Shown piece by piece: positions 1 through 8,957 of a DNA stretch of 64,000 nucleotides. The position numbers were made by a program, and so were the translations under genes. Where the stretch lies: assembly GCF_002266285.1 (NCBI RefSeq), contig NZ_NPMS01000008.1, positions 1 through 64,000 on the forward strand. The letters are read 5' to 3'. Numbering within the stretch: position 1 is the first letter of the stretch; every line of letters starts with the position of its first letter. The notes under the pieces were generated by a model. It was given only the letters and a program-made list of their open reading frames with translations. It had not been told where the DNA came from and did no database searches. This stretch comes from Virgibacillus indicus. Its GTDB lineage: Bacteria; Bacillota; Bacilli; Bacillales; Amphibacillaceae.

Positions 1-61
1 TTAAGTTAGCTCAATCATAACATAGTACTAAATAGTACTCAATAAGAATATCTAAAATTTG

Positions 62-89
62 ACAAAAAAATAAAGCCATCAAAGGCTTT
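62..89 (-). terminator. Short intrinsic terminator on the minus strand
   Basis: The arms AAAGCC and GGCTTT enclose a 6-nt loop. On the minus strand the hairpin is followed by a run of seven U. It would end a transcript coming from the right, where only the weak minus-strand frame at 88-180 is found. Confidence 0.45.
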
Positions 90-180
90 AAAGACTATTT
101 TTACTTATGTAGGTGTCAAACTCCCGATCAGTAGCAGCCTGCCGCATAGAACCCAACCCGACCACCACTTCAATCCTCAA
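88..180 (-). other. Possible gene remnant, 30 codons
   Basis: Apart from the hairpin at 62-89 and the upstream region of the AbgT gene, the first 358 bases show no clear gene. On the minus strand a TTG-started frame of 30 codons runs up to the hairpin and ends in residues REFDTYISKNSL. It reads like the tail of a longer protein but I do not recognise the family, and there is no convincing ribosome binding site. It may be a decayed 3' end or chance. Confidence 0.15.
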
Positions 181-358
181 ATCTATCCAATAATAAAATT
201 ATCTCCCTAGCGCTAATCTTGAGAAAAATTCTACTAGTGCTACTTATTGATTTAAGGTTTAATTATTGAATCAAGCCATTTATAATATAATCCTGTGTAA
301 AAATACGCAAACTATTTTCAGAATATTATCGAATTCAGAATAAGAGAGGGGAATAAAT

Positions 359-1885
359 ATGGGGAAGCAAAGAAGAGGTGTTATTCAGCGCTCTCTGGAT
401 GGAATTGAATTAGTTGGAAATAAATTACCGCATCCAGTTACGCTATTTGCTTTGCTGGCCTTAGCAGTACTGATTTTATCAGCTGTCTTGACGCCACTTG
501 GGATCAGTGTGGAGCATCCTGGTGAAGAGGGCGAAATGGTTGAAGTTAATAATCTGTTAAGTGCCGAAGGGATTCAATATATTTTCACAAGCATGACTGA
601 TAACTTTATTGGTTTTGCGCCACTTGGCGTTGTGCTTGTAACAATGCTCGGTATCGGTGTTGCCGAAAGATCTGGGCTAATTAGTGCATTACTTCGTGGT
701 TTTGTTATGTCTGTACCGAATCGTTTCATTACATTAGGCCTGGTATTTGCTGGGGTTATGTCCAGTGTAGCATCAGATGCAGGCTATGTTGTATTGCCAC
801 CGCTCGGTGCATTATTGTTTGCTGCAATAGGAAGACATCCATTGGCAGGTCTTGCTGCAGCATTTGCCGGGGTTTCCGGTGGATTTAGTGCGAACCTGTT
901 CTTATCCGGAACAGATGCATTATTGGGTGAACTGACAATTGCAGGTGCTGCGGTTATTGATCCGGCCTATGCGGATACAATGAGCATCGCAATGAACTAT
1001 TGGTTCATTATTGTCTCTACATTTGTACTTACATTTATAGGTGCATGGGTAACGGAACGTGTTGTCGAACCACGTTTAGGAGAATATAAAGGCGAATACC
1101 GCGAAAAAATCGAAAAGCTGTCTGCTATCGAGAAAAAAGGACTCATCTGGTCTGGTGTTGCTCTGGTAGTTGCATTAGGTTTAACAGCATTGCTCATTTT
1201 ACCGGAAAATGCGCCAATGCGTGGTGAAGGGGGAGAAATTATCCAATCACCATTCATGAGTTCACTTGTTCCAATCATAGCAATTCTGTTCTTTGTACCA
1301 GGTCTTGTTTATGGTAAAGTCACAAAAGTAATTCGTGATGATAAAGATGTTGCTAATCAAATGACTGATACGATGGCTTCTATGGGAATGTTCATCGTTC
1401 TTGCCTTTACAGCAGGTCAGTTTGTTGCATATTTCAATGAATCAAATCTTGGAATAGTACTTGGAGTTTATGGTGCTGAATTTTTACAAAGCATTAATTT
1501 AACAGGTATTCCATTAGTACTGGTATTTATTTTACTTGCTGCGTTTATCAATATATTTATCGGAAGCGCATCAGCAAAATGGGCAATGATGGCTCCAATA
1601 TTTGTACCAATCATGATGCAGATGGGATACTCACCGGAGCTAACGCAAATGGCTTACCGTGTTGCTGACTCATCAACAAATATCATTTCACCATTAATGA
1701 CGTACTTTGCGATTATTATCGCATTTGCTCAGAAGTATGATAAGAAGATGGGAATCGGAACATTAATTTCTACGATGCTTCCTTACTCCATTTACTTCCT
1801 TGTTGGCTGGACACTTGTATTGGTTGTCTGGATGCTACTCGGGATCGAACTTGGACCAGGAGCTCCAATTTTATATCAGCCATAA
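359..1885 (+). CDS. AbgT-family transporter
   Basis: Integral membrane protein of 508 residues, the usual size for AbgT. The family was named for E. coli p-aminobenzoyl-glutamate uptake, and several members export sulfonamides or other antimetabolites. About a dozen hydrophobic segments are visible. The family-typical C-terminal stretches SASAKWAMMAPIFVPIMM (about residue 400) and VADSSTNIISPLMTYFAII (about 435) are both present. The start is ATG 359, 8 nt after AGAGAGGGG. It is monocistronic, with a terminator 9 nt after the stop. The family call is secure; the substrate cannot be read from sequence. Confidence 0.9.
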   Translation: MGKQRRGVIQRSLDGIELVGNKLPHPVTLFALLALAVLILSAVLTPLGISVEHPGEEGEMVEVNNLLSAEGIQYIFTSMTDNFIGFAPLGVVLVTMLGIGVAERSGLISALLRGFVMSVPNRFITLGLVFAGVMSSVASDAGYVVLPPLGALLFAAIGRHPLAGLAAAFAGVSGGFSANLFLSGTDALLGELTIAGAAVIDPAYADTMSIAMNYWFIIVSTFVLTFIGAWVTERVVEPRLGEYKGEYREKIEKLSAIEKKGLIWSGVALVVALGLTALLILPENAPMRGEGGEIIQSPFMSSLVPIIAILFFVPGLVYGKVTKVIRDDKDVANQMTDTMASMGMFIVLAFTAGQFVAYFNESNLGIVLGVYGAEFLQSINLTGIPLVLVFILLAAFINIFIGSASAKWAMMAPIFVPIMMQMGYSPELTQMAYRVADSSTNIISPLMTYFAIIIAFAQKYDKKMGIGTLISTMLPYSIYFLVGWTLVLVVWMLLGIELGPGAPILYQP

Positions 1886-1893
1886 TTTATAAT

Positions 1894-1930
1894 AAAGATG
1901 CATCTCTCACTGTTGAGGGGTGCATCTTTT
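1894..1930 (+). terminator. Intrinsic terminator after the AbgT gene
   Basis: A 15-bp stem with a few G-U pairs (AAAGATGCATCTCTC against GAGGGGTGCATCTTT) is followed by a short T tract. Confidence 0.8.
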
Positions 1931-2067
1931 AGTATATGTAACTTTGAAACTGTACATACTGGATAAGAATTCTTCCAATTAGTTTGCTTTTACTTCATGG
2001 GCCTTTTTTAGTATAGTAATAGTAGATATAGTGAAGAAACAGTGATTGCTTGAGAGGGGCTTTTCTT

Positions 2068-3030
2068 ATGATGCAGGAGACTTCGGTATATAATGAAAAA
2101 ATAGAAAAAATATTAACAAATATAAATAAAGTAATGATAGGTAAAGAGGATGCAGCAACACTTAGTTTAGTAGCTTTGCTGGCAGAGGGACATGTATTGC
2201 TAGAGGATGTTCCAGGGGTTGGGAAGACAATGCTTGTCCGCACATTGGCAAAATCATTGGACTGTGATTTTAAACGGATTCAATTCACCCCGGATTTATT
2301 GCCCTCTGATGTTACAGGTATCTCCATTTATAACCCAAAAGAACTTGAATTTGAGTTTCGCGGCGGTCCGATTTTAGGAAATATCATACTAGCAGATGAA
2401 ATTAATCGTACTTCTCCAAAGACACAATCATCACTTTTAGAAGCAATGGAAGAAAAAAATGTAACCGTTGACGGAAGGACAATTTCGCTTGAGAAGCCTT
2501 TTTTTGTCATGGCTACACAAAACCCGATTGAGTATGAAGGAACTTATCCATTGCCGGAAGCTCAGCTGGACCGGTTTATTCTGAAACTTAAAATGGGATA
2601 TCCATCCTTTGCAGATGAACTCGAAATGCTTGAAAGAACTTCAAAAAATCATCCGATTGAAACAATTGATGCTGTTATGTCAAAGGACGAGCTCCTGGCT
2701 ATTCAGGAGGAAGTAAAGGAAGTCTATGTAAGCAAGAATGTACAGCACTACATTATCAATCTGGTAACAAATACAAGATCAAATCCATCTATTTATCTCG
2801 GTGTAAGCCCAAGGGGATCCATTTCATTAATGAAGGCAGCTAAGAGCTATGCCTATATACATGGAAGAGACTATGTACTTCCGGATGATGTGAAATACCT
2901 CGCACCTTTTGTAATATCCCATCGAATCATTTTAACATCTGAAGCAAGATATGATGGAATGACAAGTGAACAGATCGTGAATGGAATAGTCAAAAATACA
3001 CATATTCCGATTCGGAAGGAATTCCGCTGA
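2068..3030 (+). CDS. MoxR-family AAA ATPase (YeaC-like)
   Basis: Cytoplasmic ATPase of the MoxR type, about 320 residues. Walker A is DVPGVGKTMLVRTLAKSL, Walker B is ILADEINR, and the sensor region contains MATQNPIEYEG; the C-terminal lid domain follows. MoxR proteins are thought to act as chaperones for von Willebrand/DUF58 partners, and the next gene is DUF58. An in-frame TTG at 2050 lies upstream, but the binding site GAGAGGGG (2052-2059) points to ATG 2068. The stop overlaps the next start by one base. This is the first gene of a three-gene operon placed before guaA as in B. subtilis. The substrate is unknown. Confidence 0.9.
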   Translation: MMQETSVYNEKIEKILTNINKVMIGKEDAATLSLVALLAEGHVLLEDVPGVGKTMLVRTLAKSLDCDFKRIQFTPDLLPSDVTGISIYNPKELEFEFRGGPILGNIILADEINRTSPKTQSSLLEAMEEKNVTVDGRTISLEKPFFVMATQNPIEYEGTYPLPEAQLDRFILKLKMGYPSFADELEMLERTSKNHPIETIDAVMSKDELLAIQEEVKEVYVSKNVQHYIINLVTNTRSNPSIYLGVSPRGSISLMKAAKSYAYIHGRDYVLPDDVKYLAPFVISHRIILTSEARYDGMTSEQIVNGIVKNTHIPIRKEFR

Positions 3031-4298
3031 TGAAGGAACAGCTCCGGTTTGTTTCTAATTTTGTCTTTATAGTCTTTTTATTCCTGCTTTTATTTTCATT
3101 CGCAATGTTTCAGGGTGGCTTTACAAGCTGGTTCTTGTTTTTCAGTTTTCTGCCAATCTTTCTGTATCATCTTGGCCTGCTGCTTTACCCCTTGAAAAAA
3201 TGGGAGGTCTCAAGAATGTTTTCAAGGCATGTGGTTCGTGCCGGTGAAGATATTTCAGTAACGGTACAGGTAAAACGTTCCTTCCCGTTTCCGTTATATT
3301 ACTGTATTTTTGAGGAAGTTTACCCCGATTCTTTAAAGAAAGTGGATAATCAAAATAATAAATACCATTACATGGATCAGCCCGATAAATTAAAGATCAA
3401 CCGAAAAATCAAAAAGATTATGTTTCCATCAGTCCGGAAGGTTTTTGAACTTACGTACCGGATGGAACAAATTCCTCGCGGGGAACATCAGCTAAATGGA
3501 ATTCGCATTAAAACGGGAGATGTGTTTGGATTTGTTAAAAAGGAACATGTATTTGAACTTTCAGATCAGCTTGTTGCTTATCCAAAAGAACGACCTGTCC
3601 AGTTTACAGAAAAAGTGAACAGCTTTGAACAGGGTTCTGTATCTTCCAATGCTTTGAATTTAAAAAATACAAATGTAGCTACAGGAATTCGCGAATATAT
3701 GCCTGGAGATAAGTTTTCATGGATTGACTGGAAACAAACTGCAAAGAAAAATGAGGTAATGACAAAGGAATTTGAACAGGAAAGAAATAATGATGTATTG
3801 CTGATATTAAACAGCTGCAATCATAAAGACAGTAATCCATTAGCTTTTGAGGCTGCAGTCGAAGTTACAGTTTCCCTGATGAAGGCGATCCAAAAGCAGT
3901 CAACACAGGCTGGGTTGCTTTCGATTGGAGAAAATATAATTCATTTCCCCGTTCATCATGATCTGAAACAGCAGGAGTGGGTAAGGAAGCATCTGACACA
4001 AATTCAACTGTCAGACAGTGATCCATTTTCTGTTAAATTAAAAGCGGAAATGAATAAAATAACTGCAGGCAATATTATTCTGGTTATTACTACACATATG
4101 GATACGTTATTTAAAGAGACGATGCACCGGTTAAATCGTCGTACGAAAAATGTCAGCGTCCTATTTATCCAGTCTTCCAAATTGATATCACAAACTGAGC
4201 ATCATATCATTCAGCAGCTTTTGCATGAAGGAATTGGCATACATGTTATAACAGAGGAGCAATTAGTGAAAGATCCAATTGAGGTGAATATGACATGA
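3030..4298 (+). CDS. DUF58 domain protein (YeaD-like)
   Basis: 422 residues. Two hydrophobic helices lie in the first 60 residues, then a beta-rich segment, then the DUF58 core with the family signature GIREYMPGDKFSWIDWKQTAK at about 215-235, and a von Willebrand-like C-terminal half. DUF58 proteins are regularly encoded with MoxR ATPases and transglutaminase-like membrane proteins, exactly as here. The start overlaps the MoxR stop and the end overlaps the next gene by 4 nt, so translation is probably coupled. The molecular function is not established. Confidence 0.88.
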   Translation: MKEQLRFVSNFVFIVFLFLLLFSFAMFQGGFTSWFLFFSFLPIFLYHLGLLLYPLKKWEVSRMFSRHVVRAGEDISVTVQVKRSFPFPLYYCIFEEVYPDSLKKVDNQNNKYHYMDQPDKLKINRKIKKIMFPSVRKVFELTYRMEQIPRGEHQLNGIRIKTGDVFGFVKKEHVFELSDQLVAYPKERPVQFTEKVNSFEQGSVSSNALNLKNTNVATGIREYMPGDKFSWIDWKQTAKKNEVMTKEFEQERNNDVLLILNSCNHKDSNPLAFEAAVEVTVSLMKAIQKQSTQAGLLSIGENIIHFPVHHDLKQQEWVRKHLTQIQLSDSDPFSVKLKAEMNKITAGNIILVITTHMDTLFKETMHRLNRRTKNVSVLFIQSSKLISQTEHHIIQQLLHEGIGIHVITEEQLVKDPIEVNMT

Positions 4299-6502
4299 AC
4301 AGGCTCAAACAAAATAACACCCCATTTCTATATACCTCAATCCTCTATTTCTGCGGTTTTTTTCTGTTCTTGGAATGGCTATACCCTGTCAAGGATATTA
4401 CAGACACCAGCAGCCTGACTATTTTTATTATTTATGCTTTCTTTTGCTTTTTTATTTCATTGTTTCAATTGAAATGGTGGATTACCTTTCTAATTAAAGG
4501 GTTCGGACTATTATTTATTATTCAGGGGTTATTTTTGGATTATAGTTTTATGAGCAGACTGTGGTTTGAATATATATTCATGGAAATTGCCTTTAATGTC
4601 GAAGCGCTGTTCACTCAATCCTGGTATCAGTTGACACCGGCATTTCGCAGTGTCCTATTTTTATTGCTGATTTGGCTGATGAGCTATTTGCTGCATTATT
4701 GGTTTGTGGTCATGAAGCGGATTTTCTTGTTTGTCATTCTTACATTTGTTTATTTGGCAATATTGGATACATTTACAATTTACGGTGCTGAGATGTCTAT
4801 TATCCGCACATTTATTATTTCCTTTATTGCTCTCGGAATAGCTAATTTTATGAAGGAGATAGATAGAGAATCCATTCGGTTTACCTGGATTAAAAGGACA
4901 CCCATTTGGATTATCCCGTTAATATCTATTGTTTTATTTTCATCATTAATCGGGTTTGCAGCCCCCAAGTTCGATCCGCAGTGGCCTGATCCCGTTCCAT
5001 TTCTGAAAAGTACTGCAGAAAATGCAGGGAGCTCGAATAGCGGCTCTGCTGTTCAAAAGGTTGGGTATGGAGAAGATGATACGCGTCTTGGAGGATCATT
5101 TGTCCAGGATTATTCACCTGTGTTTCAGGCTGCAGTAACAGATGAACATTATTGGCGGATTGAATCGAAGGATGTTTATACAGGAAAGGGCTGGGAGCTT
5201 TCCGCCGAACCAGACTATGTTGAACAAAAAGATGGCACAATTTCATTATATGATTATGATCCAGAGGTTGTCGAAACAACAAGGCATGAAGCAATGATTG
5301 AATTTCAGGGAAACACAGCAATTGAAAAGCTGATTTATCCATATGGAATCAAACAAGTTTATGCAGCGCAGGCGGATTATTATTTGGATGGTTTTTCTCA
5401 AGCGATTCAATCGAGAATGGATGGAGAAGCAGTTAGCCTTTATAGTTATACGATGTCCTATGATAATCCATCATTTGAGATTAATAAACTACGAGAGCAA
5501 ATGGGATATGAGCAGTCTGATTTCCTTGAACGTTATACACAGCTTCCGGAATCACTGCCCGAAAGAGTTGGACAATTAGCAGAAGAAATTACTGCCTCGT
5601 TCGATACCACCTATGAAAAAGCACGGGCGATTGAAGGGTATTTTGGCAGGAATGGGTTTACTTACCAAACAACAGATGTAGCTGTTCCTGATGAAAACGA
5701 AGACTATGTTGATCAGTTTTTATTTGATACTAAAGTAGGCTATTGTGATAATTATTCAACATCCATGGTTGTCATGCTCAGAAGTCTGGATATTCCAGCA
5801 AGATGGGTGAAGGGATTTACCAGTGGGGAGAAAATTGCTGATGACGTGTCAGATACTGGTGATTCTTTTGATGTATATGAGGTAACGAATTCAAATGCTC
5901 ATTCCTGGGTGGAAGTATACTTTCCAGAGGTTGGCTGGGTGCCATTTGAGCCAACACAAGGGTTTGATAATCTTTCCGATTTCCATACAGATGTTGAAGA
6001 AAATGCTTCTGCGGAGCAGGATGATATTTTAGAGGAAACTCCTGAAATGGATGAGCCTGAGCCACCAGAACTACCTGAAGATGAAGAAGAGGCTGAAACA
6101 GCCATGGCAGCAAATGATACAGATTCTACTAATTTTAAATGGTGGCATGGGTTGATTGCAGCTGTCATTCTGGCAATAGCAGCATTGCTGATCTATAAAA
6201 CAAGATTTCGCTGGAAGACTTATTTATTGTTGAAGAAGTTTAATACAAATCAGGATGCCAAAACCTATCAGGATGTTTACCATCATTTAATGAAAGTGCT
6301 GAACCACTATGGTTTTGCCAAAGAACCTGATCAGACATTACGTGAATTTGCCAAACGGGTGGATGATCGGTTCGAAACGAATGAAATGGGTCAGCTGACA
6401 AGTCATTTGGAGCTTATTTTGTATAAAAGCGAAATGAATGATGTGAAAGCGAAAGAGCTGACACAATTATGGAAAGATTTAATTAACCGAATAATGGCTT
6501 GA
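4295..6502 (+). CDS. Transglutaminase-like membrane protein (TgpA/YebA type)
   Basis: 735 residues. Multiple membrane helices occupy about residues 12-230 and an extracytoplasmic transglutaminase-like domain follows. Catalytic candidates are Cys484 in KVGYCDNYS and His536 in NAHSWVEVYFPEVGW, with the third position in PFEPTQGF. An acidic, proline-rich linker (about 570-605) and another helix lead into a cytoplasmic C-terminal DUF4129-like domain. It closes the MoxR-DUF58-transglutaminase operon. Such proteins are proposed to process peptides or proteins at the cell surface; no substrate can be inferred. Confidence 0.88.
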   Translation: MNRLKQNNTPFLYTSILYFCGFFLFLEWLYPVKDITDTSSLTIFIIYAFFCFFISLFQLKWWITFLIKGFGLLFIIQGLFLDYSFMSRLWFEYIFMEIAFNVEALFTQSWYQLTPAFRSVLFLLLIWLMSYLLHYWFVVMKRIFLFVILTFVYLAILDTFTIYGAEMSIIRTFIISFIALGIANFMKEIDRESIRFTWIKRTPIWIIPLISIVLFSSLIGFAAPKFDPQWPDPVPFLKSTAENAGSSNSGSAVQKVGYGEDDTRLGGSFVQDYSPVFQAAVTDEHYWRIESKDVYTGKGWELSAEPDYVEQKDGTISLYDYDPEVVETTRHEAMIEFQGNTAIEKLIYPYGIKQVYAAQADYYLDGFSQAIQSRMDGEAVSLYSYTMSYDNPSFEINKLREQMGYEQSDFLERYTQLPESLPERVGQLAEEITASFDTTYEKARAIEGYFGRNGFTYQTTDVAVPDENEDYVDQFLFDTKVGYCDNYSTSMVVMLRSLDIPARWVKGFTSGEKIADDVSDTGDSFDVYEVTNSNAHSWVEVYFPEVGWVPFEPTQGFDNLSDFHTDVEENASAEQDDILEETPEMDEPEPPELPEDEEEAETAMAANDTDSTNFKWWHGLIAAVILAIAALLIYKTRFRWKTYLLLKKFNTNQDAKTYQDVYHHLMKVLNHYGFAKEPDQTLREFAKRVDDRFETNEMGQLTSHLELILYKSEMNDVKAKELTQLWKDLINRIMA

Positions 6503-6590
6503 CCTAGCCGTTACAGGTTAGTAGAATAGGAACATATTAAAATGCGAAATTTATTTTTGAATGCCATTGAAATAATTTAAACTGAATAAT

Positions 6591-6667
6591 GCGTTCGTAT
6601 ATCTTCAGGGGATATGGTCCTGAAAGTTTCTACCGGAGCACCGTAAAAGCTCTGACTATGAAGGCAG
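6591..6667 (+). promoter_or_regulatory. Guanine-class purine riboswitch for guaA
   Basis: The conserved core is present: GGATATGG, GTTTCTACC, CCGTAAA and CTGACTATG. P1 is formed by GCGTTCGTA with TATGAAGGC, with one mismatch. The specificity base after the P3 helix is C (GACTATG), which in this family selects guanine/hypoxanthine rather than adenine. Ligand binding should favour the terminator at 6663-6707 and lower guaA expression. Confidence 0.95.
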
Positions 6668-6707
6668 AATCTAAAGTTATGCACACAACCTGGATTTCTG
6701 CCTTTTT
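6663..6707 (+). terminator. Riboswitch-controlled terminator before guaA
   Basis: GGCAGAA pairs with TTCTGCC and is followed by TTTTT. The 5' arm overlaps the 3' strand of riboswitch P1, the usual layout of a transcriptional OFF switch. Confidence 0.88.
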
Positions 6708-6754
6708 GTAGCTTGTAGAAGTATACGAAAAGGCTGGGATTCAGGTTTTATTAT

Positions 6755-6781
6755 GGGACATGGGGACGGTTCTCTTGTCCC
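6755..6781 (+). repeat. Small palindromic intergenic repeat (GGGACA...TGTCCC)
   Basis: GGGACA at 6755-6760 and TGTCCC at 6776-6781 flank a GC-rich loop. From memory, short repeats of this appearance are common in Bacillaceae intergenic DNA. It lies between the riboswitch terminator and the guaA ribosome binding site, so it is part of the guaA mRNA leader. Confidence 0.5.
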
Positions 6782-6806
6782 AATAAATCGATAGGGAGCG
6801 TAAAGC

Positions 6807-8342
6807 ATGGAAAATAACGAAATGATACTAGTATTGGATTTTGGAAGTCAGTACAATCAGCTGATTACCCGAAGGATCCGGGAATTCGGTGTTTACAGTG
6901 AATTGCACACACATAAATTAACGGCTGAAGCAATTAAAAAAATGAACCCAAAAGGTATTATCTTATCAGGCGGTCCTCACAGTGTTTATGATGAAAACAG
7001 CTTTCGTTGTGACGAAGAAATTTTCGATCTGGATATCCCGATCCTGGGGATTTGCTATGGCATGCAGCTTATGGCTGTCCATTATGGTGGAAAAGTTGAA
7101 AAGTCTAAAAACCGTGAATACGGTAAAGCACTTATCAACCTGAATGAGGAACCAACTCTATTTAAAGATACTCCTTCCAGTCAAACAGTCTGGATGAGTC
7201 ATGGGGATAAGGTGATGGAAGCACCAGTATCCTTCACAGTTGATGCAACAAGCCCTTCAACACCGATTGCGGCGATGAGCAATTCCGGCAAAAAACTCTA
7301 TGGTGTTCAGTTCCATCCGGAAGTTCGCCACACGGAGTACGGAAATGATGTATTAAAGCATTTCGTCTACGATGTGTGCCAAAGTGAAGGTGACTGGTCA
7401 ATCGAGAATTTTATAGATATGGAAATAGGAAAGATCCAGAACAAAGTAGGCGACCGCAAAGTATTATGTGCACTCAGCGGAGGTGTGGATTCATCCGTTG
7501 TTGCAGCACTGATCCATAAAGCAATTGGCGATCAGCTTACATGTATATTTGTTGACCATGGATTGCTTCGCAAAAATGAAGCAGATGATGTAATGGAAGT
7601 ATTCGCTGAAGATTTCCATATGAATATTATTAAAATTGATGCAAAAGATCGTTTTTTAACAAAGCTTGCAGGAGTGGATGATCCGGAGAAGAAACGAAAA
7701 ATCATCGGAAATGAATTTATTTATGTATTCGATGATGAAGCAGCTAAGCTGAAAGATATCGATTTCCTTGCACAGGGCACTCTTTATACAGACATTATTG
7801 AAAGCGGGACAGAAACAGCACAAACAATTAAATCTCATCACAATGTCGGCGGACTGCCGGAGGATATGCAGTTTGAGCTGATCGAACCATTGAACACACT
7901 TTTCAAGGATGAAGTGCGCGAACTTGGTACACAATTAGGAATCCCTGACCGCATTGTATGGCGTCAGCCTTTCCCGGGACCAGGTCTGGCAATTCGCGTA
8001 CTGGGAGAAGTAACGGAAGAAAAGCTTGACATAGTTCGTGAATCTGATGCTATTCTAAGAGAAGAAATTGCTGCGGCTGGGTTGGATCGTGACATCTGGC
8101 AGTATTTCACGGTACTTCCTAATATTAGAAGTGTCGGTGTTATGGGTGATGCAAGGACCTATGATTATACCATCGGCATTCGTGCAGTAACTTCCATTGA
8201 TGGTATGACATCTGATTGGGCGCGTATTCCTTGGGACGTACTGGAAAAAATATCAACACGGATTGTAAATGATGTGGAGCACATTAATCGCGTGGTTTAT
8301 GATGTAACGAGTAAGCCGCCTGCGACGATTGAGTGGGAATAA
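6807..8342 (+). CDS. guaA: GMP synthase (glutamine-hydrolysing)
   Basis: Converts XMP to GMP with ATP and glutamine. 511 residues, full length. The class I amidotransferase domain is N-terminal, with nucleophile Cys83 in GICYGMQLM and the His/Glu pair in [11 protein letters not shown] near 170. An ATP-pyrophosphatase PP-loop LSGGVDSSV lies near 223, and the C-terminal dimerisation domain has [12 protein letters not shown] and ends in KPPATIEWE. The start is ATG 6807 after AGGGAG. It is controlled by the guanine riboswitch upstream. Unlike PurF in this window, its glutaminase residues are intact. Confidence 0.98.
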   Translation: MENNEMILVLDFGSQYNQLITRRIREFGVYSELHTHKLTAEAIKKMNPKGIILSGGPHSVYDENSFRCDEEIFDLDIPILGICYGMQLMAVHYGGKVEKSKNREYGKALINLNEEPTLFKDTPSSQTVWMSHGDKVMEAPVSFTVDATSPSTPIAAMSNSGKKLYGVQFHPEVRHTEYGNDVLKHFVYDVCQSEGDWSIENFIDMEIGKIQNKVGDRKVLCALSGGVDSSVVAALIHKAIGDQLTCIFVDHGLLRKNEADDVMEVFAEDFHMNIIKIDAKDRFLTKLAGVDDPEKKRKIIGNEFIYVFDDEAAKLKDIDFLAQGTLYTDIIESGTETAQTIKSHHNVGGLPEDMQFELIEPLNTLFKDEVRELGTQLGIPDRIVWRQPFPGPGLAIRVLGEVTEEKLDIVRESDAILREEIAAAGLDRDIWQYFTVLPNIRSVGVMGDARTYDYTIGIRAVTSIDGMTSDWARIPWDVLEKISTRIVNDVEHINRVVYDVTSKPPATIEWE

Positions 8343-8390
8343 GTTAGTTTGACTAGATATTGAGCATGGTGGATATCGGGAAACTGGGCT

Positions 8391-8525
8391 TGAAGTTGAG
8401 AGAAGCCAGACGGAAGTTGGGAGATAATACATCTTAAGATAACTTTCTCTCAAATTTTATTGTTTATGTCTCAACTTTACTTATTTATCTCTTAACTCAA
8501 ACTTCTTGTCTCTCAACTTTATACA
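8391..8525 (+). repeat. Array A: inverted 21-bp repeats (GTTGAGAGA / TCTCTCAAC)
   Basis: Two units in one orientation (core GTTGA at 8395 and GTTGG at 8416) are followed by four in the opposite orientation (TCAA/TCAAC-type cores at 8450, 8471, 8492 and 8513). Spacing within each orientation is exactly 21 bp. The array sits between guaA and the pbuG regulatory region and resembles the array at 29590-29785. The RNA could fold into one long hairpin. Confidence 0.75.
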
Positions 8526-8572
8526 CAATCATGTTTGCACTTCACAAAAAGCAAATATCATTATAAATTATA

Positions 8573-8616
8573 TAAGACGAACATTATAAACAAATTAAAT
8601 ATAATCATTCGGTTTT
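8573..8616 (+). promoter_or_regulatory. PurBox pair upstream of pbuG
   Basis: CGAA at 8578-8581 (in AGACGAACATT) and TTCG at 8608-8611 (in CATTCGGTTTT) form two opposed boxes separated by 26 nt. The same spacing occurs in front of purE. In B. subtilis, PurR binds paired boxes with CGAA cores arranged this way. The boxes lie just upstream of the pbuG -35 region. Confidence 0.7.
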
Positions 8617-8618
8617 CA

Positions 8619-8650
8619 TTGACAACCCATAATAGAAATAGTAGTATAAT
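8619..8650 (+). promoter_or_regulatory. Putative pbuG promoter
   Basis: TTGACA at 8619-8624 is a consensus -35. TATAAT at 8645-8650 is 20 nt away; TAGTAT at 8643 gives an 18-nt spacer. The exact -10 is uncertain. The riboswitch begins about 20 nt downstream. Confidence 0.55.
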
Positions 8651-8668
8651 AATGTATTTTAATAGAAA

Positions 8669-8734
8669 TGCGTATAATTTAGGGGATATGGCCCAGAGTT
8701 TCTACCAGACTGCCGTAAACGGTCTGACTACGCA
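8669..8734 (+). promoter_or_regulatory. Guanine-class purine riboswitch for pbuG
   Basis: P1 is TGCGTA with TACGCA. The core GGATATGG, GTTTCTACC, GCCGTAAA and GTCTGACTACG is present. The specificity base is C, so guanine/hypoxanthine is expected. It controls the terminator at 8747-8790. Confidence 0.95.
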
Positions 8735-8746
8735 GAAAATCATAAA

Positions 8747-8790
8747 ATAGACCGTTCTGATTGCTGAATTTGCGGTCTATATTATTTTTT
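8747..8790 (+). terminator. Riboswitch-controlled terminator before pbuG
   Basis: ATAGACCG at 8747 pairs with CGGTCTAT at 8773 and is followed by a T-rich tract (TTATTTTTT). Confidence 0.85.
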
Positions 8791-8806
8791 CTGTATGTCA
8801 ATGGTA

Positions 8807-8838
8807 GAACTCCTGGAATATTCCAGGGGTTCTTTTTA
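8807..8838 (+). terminator. Second hairpin with T tract in the pbuG leader
   Basis: AACTCCTGGAA and TTCCAGGGGTT form a nearly perfect palindrome followed by CTTTTT. It looks like a full intrinsic terminator placed after the riboswitch terminator but still 120 nt before the pbuG start. Confidence 0.6.
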
Positions 8839-8957
8839 ACTGATTATAAGTAATACTTCGAGTATTTGCTTCCGAGACGAAAAGTATTTTTCGTTGAACC
8901 AAGGCTGTTGCCAAAGCAAGCCAGATTTTCTAATATTTCTATAGGGGGAAAAGAAAA

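Noticed and set aside
8845..8945. A third copy of the composite hairpin repeat before pbuG
   Set aside because: ACCAAG and TTTTCTAAT match, but the arms differ too much from 20184 and 60185 to claim homology by eye.
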